DNA from: DASQPR01 sp963724705
Lineage (GTDB): Bacteria; Actinomycetota; Actinomycetes; Mycobacteriales; Micromonosporaceae
Assembly (NCBI GenBank): GCA_963724705.1
Contig: CAVRVS010000001.1
Span: 496,001-560,000, forward strand
Direction: 5' to 3'
Length of the DNA stretch: 64,000 nt
Shown here: piece by piece, positions 27,196 to 35,026 of the stretch
Position numbering within the stretch: position 1 is the stretch's first letter
How the letters are laid out: each line of letters starts with the position of its first letter
Position numbers and translations under genes: made by a program
The notes under the pieces: model-generated
Told to the model about the DNA's origin: nothing
Database searches by the model: none
Seen by the model: the letters and a program-made list of their open reading frames with translations, nothing else

Positions 27196-27324
27196 GTGTC
27201 CCTCTCGGCCGGGAAGACTTGATCGGTCACTCTAGCGTTCCGGACGGCCGACCGCACCCTATCGGTACGAGCGATTTCAAGCCGGACATGAGCGTGTTCG
27301 TCACTGAGCGTCCGTTGTGGACGG

Positions 27325-27954
27325 TCAGAAGCCTCCGCATACCGTATGCAAAACGTCGTTGTCCGACTTCTGCTTGGCAAGTGTCGCCGCGTCCGGCTGT
27401 GCGCCCTGACCGAGATACTGCTGCAGAAGTTCGACGTCAGAGAGTTCGGTCAGCGCGGCCGTACGGACCTCGGCGTGCTGCGCCACCGTGGCGACACGCA
27501 TGAGTGCGGCCGAATACGCCTGTAGATCGGCGAGGTGCTGCGCGGGGACACTTTGGTCCGCGGCCAGCTTCGATGCCGGATAGTCCTGGTCGAATCGCGC
27601 CAACATCTGACATCCCGCGTTGTTCGCCCGGACGACGTGGGGAACGACGAACACGGCGGCGATGCCGCCGCCGGCCCATAGCCCGGACAGGACCAGTCCG
27701 ACGATCGACATTGTCATGCCGACCTTCACCTTCGCCGCGCGGATGATGCCCAGCACGCTGAACACGATTCCGAACGGCGCCAGCGGCAGGATCCCGAGCA
27801 CGAGGCCAGTGACCGCGAAGCTGTTCTTCTGCTTCGCCTCGGCTCCGGTCGGATAGGACGGTGCGGTCGCTGGCGGGCTCACCGTCATCACCTGTGTCGA
27901 GGCCAGTCCCACGCCGCCGTCCTCGCCGGGCCGGTCGTCAAAGGAGCTTGTCAA
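27325..27954 (-). CDS. DUF4190-domain membrane protein
   Basis: 209 residues and a shorter paralogue of the neighbouring 591-residue protein. Two membrane segments are formed by NSFAVTGLVLGILPLAPFGI and SIVGLVLSGLWAGGGIAAVF, the DUF4190 signature. An extracellular helical domain follows with two cysteines (NAGCQML and HTVCGGF) placed like those of the neighbour, so probably a disulfide. The long N-terminal disordered arm is missing. The gap between the two genes is 129 bases. Function unknown; the pair probably arose by duplication. Confidence 0.72.
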   Translation of the reverse strand: MTSSFDDRPGEDGGVGLASTQVMTVSPPATAPSYPTGAEAKQKNSFAVTGLVLGILPLAPFGIVFSVLGIIRAAKVKVGMTMSIVGLVLSGLWAGGGIAAVFVVPHVVRANNAGCQMLARFDQDYPASKLAADQSVPAQHLADLQAYSAALMRVATVAQHAEVRTAALTELSDVELLQQYLGQGAQPDAATLAKQKSDNDVLHTVCGGF

Positions 27955-28247
27955 CGTCGTCTCCCTGGATCGTGCAACGCGCCGTCACCCACCGATCGGT
28001 GAAGAGGCGCGAGGCGGCAGTCACCCCCGACGTGCAGCGATCGCCACGATGCGACACGGTCACCACAACGCAGCAACGGGATCCGATGGTAGGCGAGGGC
28101 GGAGACCAAGTCGACAAGCACACAGCCGGCATCGGTAACCGAACGTGCCAAGCCTCGGGGCATTTCCCCATCTAGGCCTCATATGCGGACCAAAGGCGAA
28201 GGGATGCTCGACTTCCGCGCGGCGCGTGCCAGCGCGGAAATCACCTG

Positions 28248-29462
28248 TTAGAGGTGGCTTGTGTCGTTGACCGTTCGCACCGATACCCCACCGTCCGGCC
28301 ACGAGTCGACGATCGACAACCCGGCCGGATCCAAATGCAGGCGATACAGGAACGCATCGCCCGCCGCGAGCGCGTCGCGCAACAACACCTTGATCGGCGT
28401 CACGTGGGAGACCACCACGATCGTTTGAGATGGGTACGCCGCCCGCAAACCGGCCGCGACCCGGCGCACCCGGGTCGCCACGGCTCGAAACGACTCACCG
28501 TTCGGCGGAGCTACCGCGGGCGAGTCGAGCCACCGCTGCATCTGATCGGGCCAGCCCTCGGCCACCTCGGCGAACGTGCGCCCCTCCCACGCCCCGAAGT
28601 CGCATTCCATCAGATCGGGCTCGATCCGGATCGGCCGGTCGCCGCCGAATCTGGCGTTGATGCTGTCGGCCGTGGCGGTGCACCGTACCAGCGGTGACGT
28701 GATGATCGCGGCGAGCGACGGCCGGTCGGACCCGGCGCTCGACGGCGCCGAAGCATCCGCTGACCCGCTCTGAAGGAGCCGCTCGACGCGCGCGGCGACG
28801 GCCACCGCCTCGTTGAACCCCGCCTCCGATAGCGGCACGTCGCCGCGTCCCGAGTAACGGCCCTCGGCCGTGTACGCGGTGCGTCCGTGCCGCACAAGGA
28901 TCATCCGAGTGGGCGTCCCCTCGGGCAGCGTCCACGATCGGGTAGCACGCTCGGCCGGCGCTCCTCGGTCACTGACGACGCCGGCCGCGTCGTCCATCGC
29001 CCGGTTCGCGAGCGCGTCCGCGTGCTTGTTTCGTTCTCGGGGCACCCACTCGAACCGTACGGCGTCGAACCCCGACACGAGCGCTGCCGCCCTCGCCGCG
29101 AGCGGCCGGAGTCCGGCGTGCCGGATCTGCCAGCGACCGGACATCTGCTCGACGACGAGCTTGGAGTCCATTCGTACGGTCACATCGCGGGCGCCCAGCT
29201 CGGCAGCGGCGGCAAGGCCCTCGATGAGACCGGTGTACTCGGCCACGTTGTTGGTCGTGACGCCGAGCGATCCGCTGCGCTCGGCGAGCACCGACTCGGT
29301 GGCGGCGTCCCGGACGACGGCACCGAATCCGGCCGGTCCCGGGTTGCCCCGGGCGCCACCGTCCGCCTCGACGATGACGCTGGACGTGCTCGCCTCACCC
29401 CCGCCGCTCAGCGAGGCGGCCGGGCGATCCGCCGGTCCGACGAGGCCAGCCGGTGACGTCAC
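28248..29462 (-). CDS. Bifunctional RNase H/acid phosphatase
   Basis: About 404 residues. Residues 25-150 are a type I RNase H domain with all four metal ligands: ADGGARGNPGPAGFGAVV (Asp), NNVAEYTGLIEGL (Glu), RMDSKLVVEQMSG (Asp) and NKHADALAN (Asp). The C-terminal half is a histidine phosphatase with LVRHGRTAYTAEGRYSGRGD and second His in VVVSHVTPIK. In mycobacteria this fusion cuts RNA in RNA-DNA hybrids and dephosphorylates alpha-ribazole phosphate in cobalamin synthesis. GTG 29462 overlaps the zinc-ribbon stop (GTGA) and has GGAG 8 bases before; the longer frame to 29588 is rejected. Third gene of the operon. Confidence 0.92.
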   Translation of the reverse strand: MTSPAGLVGPADRPAASLSGGGEASTSSVIVEADGGARGNPGPAGFGAVVRDAATESVLAERSGSLGVTTNNVAEYTGLIEGLAAAAELGARDVTVRMDSKLVVEQMSGRWQIRHAGLRPLAARAAALVSGFDAVRFEWVPRERNKHADALANRAMDDAAGVVSDRGAPAERATRSWTLPEGTPTRMILVRHGRTAYTAEGRYSGRGDVPLSEAGFNEAVAVAARVERLLQSGSADASAPSSAGSDRPSLAAIITSPLVRCTATADSINARFGGDRPIRIEPDLMECDFGAWEGRTFAEVAEGWPDQMQRWLDSPAVAPPNGESFRAVATRVRRVAAGLRAAYPSQTIVVVSHVTPIKVLLRDALAAGDAFLYRLHLDPAGLSIVDSWPDGGVSVRTVNDTSHL

Positions 29463-30199
29463 AGACCGGACTCCTCCGTGCGCACCATGATCCGGCGGCA
29501 CTCGTCGCAGCGGACGACTTCGTCGGGCGCGGCCGCCTTGACCCGGGCCCGCTCGCCACCGGACAGTTCGATACGGCAACCACCGCACCGGCCGGAACGA
29601 AGCAATGCCGCGCCGAGACCGCCGGACGCCGCCCGGATCTTGTCATAGAGGGCGATCAGATCGGCCGGGAGATCGTCGGCGAGCGGCCGGCGAGAGCTGG
29701 TCTTCCATTCCTCGTCTTTGGCCATCTCGGCCAGCGCGTCATCGCGTTCGGCCTCCAGGGTGCTCCGCCGCTGACGGGCGTCGGCGAGCTTGGCCAGCGT
29801 CGCGTCGACCGCTGCCTGAGCCTCCTCGCGCTGCTCCATGAACTCGAGCTCGCTGTCTTCGAGCTCCGACTGCCGCCGGGCGAGTGACGCGATCTCATGC
29901 TGCAGCGCTTCCAGCTCACGGGCCGGACCGGAGCCGCCGGTCAGCCGCGCCTGATCTTTGCTTGCCCGGGCCCGCACCTGCTCGGTATCGCGCTCGAGAC
30001 GCGCGATGTCCCGATCGATGTCGTCGACCGCGACCTGCGCCCGCACGCGCTCGTCGTCGAGCCCGGCGATCTCGCGGGCGACGGAATTCAGGGCGGAGTT
30101 CTGCGGCAGCGTCGCGCGGCGATGCGCGAGCTGCTGCAGCGCGGTGTCGATGGCCTGCAGGTCGAGCAGGCGGCGCTGATCTGAGGGTGCGGCCTTCAC
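29459..30199 (-). CDS. C4-type zinc-ribbon protein with N-terminal coiled coil
   Basis: About 246 residues. Residues 5-165 are one long coiled coil rich in Glu/Arg/Ala. The C-terminus has the zinc ribbon CGGCRIEL...VVRCDECRRIMV with four cysteines. Members occur between Nif3-like and RNase H/phosphatase genes in mycobacteria and relatives and have no established function; nucleic-acid binding is the usual guess. GTG 30199 has AAGGAG upstream and overlaps the Nif3 stop by 4 bases. The longer frame to 30343 lacks a site and has atypical Arg/His-rich sequence. Confidence 0.88.
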   Translation of the reverse strand: MKAAPSDQRRLLDLQAIDTALQQLAHRRATLPQNSALNSVAREIAGLDDERVRAQVAVDDIDRDIARLERDTEQVRARASKDQARLTGGSGPARELEALQHEIASLARRQSELEDSELEFMEQREEAQAAVDATLAKLADARQRRSTLEAERDDALAEMAKDEEWKTSSRRPLADDLPADLIALYDKIRAASGGLGAALLRSGRCGGCRIELSGGERARVKAAAPDEVVRCDECRRIMVRTEESGL

Positions 30200-31122
30200 A
30201 GGCGCTGCTCCTTGGCGGTGAGGTCGGATGGAACGGTGAGGGTGGATGGAACATGGCTGGTCCACGGATCGGTGGCCAGGTCGGACACGGTGACGGCGAG
30301 GCCGGTGCGATCTCGTACGGCGCCAGCGACATCGTCGAGCCACGGTCTCTCGGTGGCCCAGTGCGGGGCGTCGATCAACGCTGGGCCGCCACCGGCGAGG
30401 TGTTCGCTTGCCGGATGGTGGCGCAGGTCGGCGGTGACGTACGCGTCGACACCGCCATGCACCGCGTCGTCAAGGTAAGTATCCCCGGCGCCACCGCAGA
30501 CGGCCACCGTGACAACCGGGCGGTCCGGATCACCGGCGGCGCGGATGCCGGCGGCAGTCGCGGGCAGCGACGTGGCCACCAGCGCGGTGAACGCCGCGAA
30601 CGTCATCGGCGCCGGCAACCGACCGATCCGGCCGGCACCGCGATCGACACCGTCGGCGCCCGCCGACGGGACGTGACCGTCCGGACCCGCAGAGACGTCC
30701 GGCGCCTCCGGTCGCAACGGTCGCAGGTCACCGAGACCGAGCCGCCGGGCCAGCGAGTCGGACACACCAGGACTGGCGTGGTCGGCATTGGTGTGCGCCA
30801 CGAACAATGCGATGTCGTTCTTGATCAGATCGTGCACGATCCGGCCCTTGTACGTCGTCGCCGCGACGCTCGAAACTCCGCGAAGCAGCAGCGGATGATG
30901 CGCGACGATCATGCCGGCACCGTTCGCAACCGCTTCGGCAACCGTCTCGGCGACGCAATCGATCACGAAATGGATGTGGCCGATTGGGGCGCGGGGGTCG
31001 CCGACCACGAGACCGACGCGATCCCAATCCGCGGCCCAGGCCGGCGGATAGCACCGGTCGAGAAACGACACGACGTCGCCGACGACGGCTGCGCCGATCG
31101 TGTCGACGCGGTCCGGCGCCAC
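30196..31122 (-). CDS. Nif3-like dinuclear metal-centre hexameric protein (GTP cyclohydrolase I type 2-like)
   Basis: 308 residues. Metal ligands are visible: MIVAHHPLLLRG, FVAHTNADHAS and, in the C-terminal half, DLRHHPASEHLAGGGPALID, then HWATE. These residues bind two metal ions in a toroidal hexamer. The enzymatic role is still debated. The gene is first of a tight operon (Nif3, zinc ribbon, RNase H/phosphatase) whose stop and start codons overlap. GTG 31122 follows a GAGGGA. The Thr/Pro/Gly-rich linker between the two halves is longer than in most members. Confidence 0.88.
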   Translation of the reverse strand: MAPDRVDTIGAAVVGDVVSFLDRCYPPAWAADWDRVGLVVGDPRAPIGHIHFVIDCVAETVAEAVANGAGMIVAHHPLLLRGVSSVAATTYKGRIVHDLIKNDIALFVAHTNADHASPGVSDSLARRLGLGDLRPLRPEAPDVSAGPDGHVPSAGADGVDRGAGRIGRLPAPMTFAAFTALVATSLPATAAGIRAAGDPDRPVVTVAVCGGAGDTYLDDAVHGGVDAYVTADLRHHPASEHLAGGGPALIDAPHWATERPWLDDVAGAVRDRTGLAVTVSDLATDPWTSHVPSTLTVPSDLTAKEQRL

Positions 31123-31271
31123 AGCGCTATCCCTCGACGCCCTGGTCGGGATTGCTCACGTCGCGACGTTACCAGCCGGCGAGCCCGAGTTGATCGACGA
31201 ACCAGGGCTCGGTCGGCGGCGTACCCACGGGTTCGTCGGGTTTGGCCCTGCGCACGTCGACACCGCGGAGA

Positions 31272-31817
31272 TCACGCCTCCGGCGGCGGACCCAGCGCGT
31301 CGAGCGCCGCGTGCCACGGGAATTCGTGCGCGATCGCCTCGCCAGCGCCGGGCGGATGGAACTTGATCACCCCGTCGTCGTAGAGCACCCGTACACCCCA
31401 GCGGCGAAGTTTCGCGATGCTCTCCGCGAAGGCGGGATGGTTGGCCATCGCCGCGTTCGTGTACGGCACGGCGACGATCGGCAGGCCCTTGCCGAGCCCC
31501 TCGATCAGCAGGCCCAGCGGAAGCGTGTCGGCGATGCCCAACGCCCACTTGTTGATCGTGTTGACGGTCGCCGGGGCGACGATCATCGCGTCCGCGTCCG
31601 GCAACACATCGACGTCGCCTGGATTCTTGTACGTGCTACGCACCGGATGGCCGGTGAGGGCGGCCAGCGCCGGCGTGTCGACGAACTTTCGGCCGTCCGG
31701 GGTCACGACGGCGCAGACGTCCCACCCGGCCGCTTGGGCCAACCCGACCAGCCGGTCGAGGTGTCGGGTCGGTGGTGAGCCGCATGCGAGGACGTAGAGG
31801 ACGCTCTGGCCGGTCAC
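31272..31817 (-). CDS. Flavoprotein (phosphopantothenoylcysteine decarboxylase-like)
   Basis: About 181 residues of the HFCD fold that binds FMN. Recognisable: VLYVLACGSPPTRHLDRLVG at the N-terminus, MIVAPATVNTINKWALGIAD (the Asn/Thr substrate-clamp region), LPLGLLIEGLGKGLPIVAVP and PAFAESIAKLRRWGVRVLYD. It is not a CoaBC; it lacks the ligase domain. It probably decarboxylates or modifies a cysteine-containing compound, substrate unknown. Its GTG overlaps the XRE regulator stop (GTGA), so the two are translated together. Confidence 0.85.
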   Translation of the reverse strand: MTGQSVLYVLACGSPPTRHLDRLVGLAQAAGWDVCAVVTPDGRKFVDTPALAALTGHPVRSTYKNPGDVDVLPDADAMIVAPATVNTINKWALGIADTLPLGLLIEGLGKGLPIVAVPYTNAAMANHPAFAESIAKLRRWGVRVLYDDGVIKFHPPGAGEAIAHEFPWHAALDALGPPPEA

Positions 31818-33046
31818 ACCCCGACGCCCATGTGTTCGGCCAGCTCGGCGACGGCCGGCGCGGGCGTCCCCCGCGTACGGCGGAGCACATCGCTCATTAC
31901 CTCATGCGCGATCGGCCGGCAGCGGATCTCCGACGGCGCGAGCCGGTCGCCCTCGAGGAGCATCTCGCTGGCGCGATCGATGTCGCCGATCTGGGTCAGG
32001 CCGCGTGCAATGTCGATGAAATGGTGCGCCCGCCGCTCCGGCAGCATCGCGGTGAACCCGACCGGGTCGAGAGAGTCATGGATGTCCACCGCGACCCGGC
32101 CCTCGCCCAGTTCGACGGCGGCCGCCGCCCGGTGGAGCTGTACGTTCGTCGGACCGAACGACGTCCAGTAGTGGTTGGCGTCGACGCCGACCGAGCGCGC
32201 CGCGTCCTCGGCGCCACCCATCAGATCCCGTACGGTCGACGAGTCGCCGATCCGGGCGGCCGCCATTCCACCCTGTAGCAAGAGCATGCCGTAGACCGAC
32301 AGGCGTTCGGGCGTGGTCGCCTCACCGTCCGCGCCGGGCGCGAGTCGGTTCGCGATGTTGACGTTGACTTCGAGTGCCGGGCGGGCCCGGCCGAGCGCGA
32401 GCAGCGCGGACGCGACGCGATAGGTCGCGCATCCCGCGAGCAGCTGATCGCCGGCGCGCTGCGAGACCGCGATCGACCGATCGGCCGCGAGCCAGGACAG
32501 CTCGTGTTCACCGAGCTTGCGCAGCATCGATGACGCGAGTTGGTAGACCTGCCCGAGCAGCTGCGCCGCGTCGCGGGTGTGGTCGGTGCCGGCGTACGCC
32601 GTGTCGGCCGCCTGCGCTTCGCGGATCAGTTTGGGCAGGATGCGCGCAAGGACGCCGTACTTCGCGTGCTGGAAGGTGTTCCACGCGTGCCCCACGGCCA
32701 ACCGCATCTGGTCCATCGCCGGTGGTTCCGGCGGCGCATAGAAGAACGCGCTGATCTGGTCGTACCGCTCGAGCGCGGCCCGGATGTCCTCGACCTCGAC
32801 CTGGTCGATGCAGTTGACCGACCCCTCGCGGCGCTCCGGATCCTTGCCCATCAACAACGCGACGTCGAGCTGCAGGACATCGGCGATCTCGTACACCACG
32901 GAGAATTTGTCCAGCCGACGTACGCCGCGTTCGACCTTGTCCACCCAGCTCTTCGACTTGCCTAACCGGTCGGCGAAGACTTGCTGCGACATCTTGCGAC
33001 GGCCCCGCCAATACGCGACGCGACGCCCGATCGGCAGCTCGTCCAT
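31814..33046 (-). CDS. XRE family regulator with C-terminal TPR-like helical domain
   Basis: About 410 residues. The helix-turn-helix is residues 8-60: RMSQQVFADRLGKSKSWVDK-type motif (KMSQQVFADRLGKSKSWV), then RRLDKFSVVYEIADVLQLDV. The rest is helical with TPR-like repeats (AWNTFQHAKYGVLARILPKL, YQLASSMLRKLGEHELSWLA). Such proteins are common in actinomycetes, often opposite a Prim-Pol-like gene, as here. The activating ligand is unknown. ATG 33046 follows GAAGGGG; the longer frame to 33256 contains no DNA-binding features. Confidence 0.87.
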   Translation of the reverse strand: MDELPIGRRVAYWRGRRKMSQQVFADRLGKSKSWVDKVERGVRRLDKFSVVYEIADVLQLDVALLMGKDPERREGSVNCIDQVEVEDIRAALERYDQISAFFYAPPEPPAMDQMRLAVGHAWNTFQHAKYGVLARILPKLIREAQAADTAYAGTDHTRDAAQLLGQVYQLASSMLRKLGEHELSWLAADRSIAVSQRAGDQLLAGCATYRVASALLALGRARPALEVNVNIANRLAPGADGEATTPERLSVYGMLLLQGGMAAARIGDSSTVRDLMGGAEDAARSVGVDANHYWTSFGPTNVQLHRAAAAVELGEGRVAVDIHDSLDPVGFTAMLPERRAHHFIDIARGLTQIGDIDRASEMLLEGDRLAPSEIRCRPIAHEVMSDVLRRTRGTPAPAVAELAEHMGVGV

Positions 33047-33389
33047 GTCGGCCCCTTCCGTCGTGCTCGGGTACATTTCCGACCCAACGCACATTGCCGG
33101 TCTCGCAGTGTTGCCGTGTCGCGTACGGGCGTTCCGTGCCCTGGTCGCCCCATTGTCCACAGTCGTCGCACTCGATGTGCGCCCGCCCTGCGCTTGATGC
33201 TCGTACGTTTGGGTGCAACTTGCAATCGTCGCTCTGCCCGGCTCAACGACCACCACTTCGGACAGGTGACGTGAAATCGGCTCTCAATTTGGCCGAACTC
33301 CGCCGGCGTTGGCCAATGGACTGTCCGAAGTGGCATGAAAGCGGCCGATGTCGTGGCGATTGCGCACAGCGCAGACGTGGGGGGACGCC
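33047..33389. other. Intergenic region between XRE regulator and Prim-Pol-like gene
   Basis: Divergent promoter region of the two genes. It holds a GGGGGG ribosome site for the plus-strand gene. I see no other gene. An operator for the XRE protein is expected here, but I could not identify a strong palindrome. Confidence 0.5.
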
Positions 33390-34007
33390 GTGAGAATGCG
33401 GCAGCGGGTGTTCGCCGATGGTTGTCCCGCGCGCTCCCGCCTGCGGCGGCTGTCGCTGCGCCACTCGGCATTGCGCTACGCGACCCACGACTGGGGCGTG
33501 CTTCCCGGTGCCTGTCTGATCGGCACGCGTTTCACGTGCGGCCTCGGCTGCCGGACGGTCGCCGTACACCCGGCGCGCGAGCCGTGGGGCGACCACGTGA
33601 CGACCGATCCCGACGAAATCTCGCAGGTCTGGGCCCGGCGGCCGCACAGCGTTCTGCTCGCGACGGGTGAGGCATTCGACGTTCTGGACGTGCCGGCATA
33701 TATCGGCGTGCCTGCCGCGCGCGCGGTCCGCGGGCCGGTCGCGGTCACGCCGTTGGGCCGCTACATGTTCTTGGTACGGCCGGGTGACGAACTGCGGAGC
33801 GAACTGGCCCAGCAGCACTCCGTGGTGCTACACGGCAAACACTCGTGGATCCCGGCGCCACCGACCCGGACACCGCACGGCCACGTACGGTGGACGGTCA
33901 CTCCACAGCAGACGGAGTGGGAGGTGCCGGAGTCGTCGCGGGTCCAGGACGCCCTCGTGGCGACGATCCCAGGCCTCGCCTATCGAGAGGCACGTCGGGC
34001 CGCATAA
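33390..34007 (+). CDS. Prim-Pol-like (bifunctional primase/polymerase N-terminal) protein
   Basis: About 205 residues, corresponding only to the primase/polymerase-type domain without helicase or zinc parts. Motifs: ALRYATHDWGVLPGACL at the N-terminus (the G-W-x-V-x-P-x motif of this fold) and VAVTPLGRYMFLVRPGDEL. The acidic pair that binds metal in active Prim-Pols is seen as FDVLDVPA, not the standard D-x-D, so catalysis is doubtful. A CGLGC pair might bind metal. Start GTG 33390 has GGGGGG just before it; ATG 33396 is two codons later. This small form is common in actinobacteria. Divergent from the XRE regulator. Confidence 0.75.
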   Translation: MRMRQRVFADGCPARSRLRRLSLRHSALRYATHDWGVLPGACLIGTRFTCGLGCRTVAVHPAREPWGDHVTTDPDEISQVWARRPHSVLLATGEAFDVLDVPAYIGVPAARAVRGPVAVTPLGRYMFLVRPGDELRSELAQQHSVVLHGKHSWIPAPPTRTPHGHVRWTVTPQQTEWEVPESSRVQDALVATIPGLAYREARRAA

Positions 34008-34368
34008 CGTCGTCCGCGCCGCCGATCGACAACTGTCCGTGATCTGACTCGCGATTTGGCACAACTGGACGCGCGTATTCCCAGCTCATCGACGGTCCGT
34101 CTCGATGTCGTTACGGAGCGTCGTCACTTACCGTGATCGCGTTCGGTTTTCGGCCGCGGAGATCGTCCGAAATGGACGACGGGTGGAAGCATCGATCGCG
34201 AATGTCGTTGCCAAGACGCTCGGCCACCTCGACCGGTGCCGTGCCAAGCGCACGATCTAGCACGTCGCTCACGCTGGGCGCGCGTATCTGACGGCCGAAC
34301 TCGCTCGACCGGTCAGCGTGGCCAGCCGAAGCGACGGCGGTCAGCGCCGCCGGTCGGAGCGACGGCGG
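34008..34368. other. Intergenic region
   Basis: I see no convincing gene or structured element. Reading frames here are short with atypical codon use. Confidence 0.4.
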
Positions 34369-34743
34369 TCAGCGTGCCTCCGAGCGCGCTGCGGCGCGAG
34401 CCGCCCTCTTCGCGCGCCGGCGCCGCATCAATCGCGGCGCGGCGAGCCCGAGCAGCATGCCGACGGCGAACGTGATCAGGAGCACGAGCCACATCGGCCC
34501 GCTGACCGTGGGCACCCAAAGCCTGATCTTGACGTCCTGTGTGTTGGCGAAGATGAACCACAAGGCCGCGGCCAGGATCACGAGACTGACTATCGCCTTT
34601 GCCGGCACGCGGGCGCCGCGCTTCGGCGGTCGTTGCGGCTCGACGGCACCGGTCGTTCCGGTGGGCGGTAGGCCGGTCGACGTCCCGAACGCTTGTCCGG
34701 CCGGCGGATCCGACGGTCGCGGTGGTGGCGCGTTACTGACCAT
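34369..34743 (-). CDS. LapA-domain (DUF1049) membrane protein
   Basis: 124 residues. A Pro/Gly-rich N-terminal 45 residues precede two membrane helices: IVSLVILAAALWFIFANTQD and MWLVLLITFAVGMLLGLAAP. The Asn-Thr-Gln (NTQ) after the first helix is the LapA hallmark. A basic RRRRAKRAARAAARSEAR tail stays inside the cell. In proteobacteria LapA helps lipopolysaccharide assembly; actinobacteria have no LPS, so the function is unknown. ATG 34743 is used. It stands alone. Confidence 0.8.
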   Translation of the reverse strand: MVSNAPPPRPSDPPAGQAFGTSTGLPPTGTTGAVEPQRPPKRGARVPAKAIVSLVILAAALWFIFANTQDVKIRLWVPTVSGPMWLVLLITFAVGMLLGLAAPRLMRRRRAKRAARAAARSEAR

Positions 34744-34952
34744 GTTTCTACGCTACGCCGCGCCGTCCACCGGTCGATAGATTTTGAGCGCTTTGTCGGA
34801 TTCATCGACATCGGCCGCGCCGAACCTGGACCAAGCTGGCATCCATGATCCACCCCGGTGAACGATTACGGCCGCTGCAGCGACACCAATCGTCCACCGC
34901 AGTGGATCATGGCGGCTGTCCGCGCGATTCTGCGGTGCGACGACGAAGGGCA

Positions 34953-34988
34953 ACGGCGGGCCCGGTCCGCGCAGTCCGGGCCCGCCGT
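34953..34988 (-). terminator. Hairpin terminator of the subtilase gene
   Basis: Perfect 13-bp stem ACGGCGGGCCCGG/CCGGGCCCGCCGT with a 10-base loop, 39 bases after the minus-strand subtilase stop. No U-tract. Confidence 0.6.
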
Positions 34989-35026
34989 CCCCCAACGCAT
35001 CCTTTACGGGATGCGGCTTCTACCCA

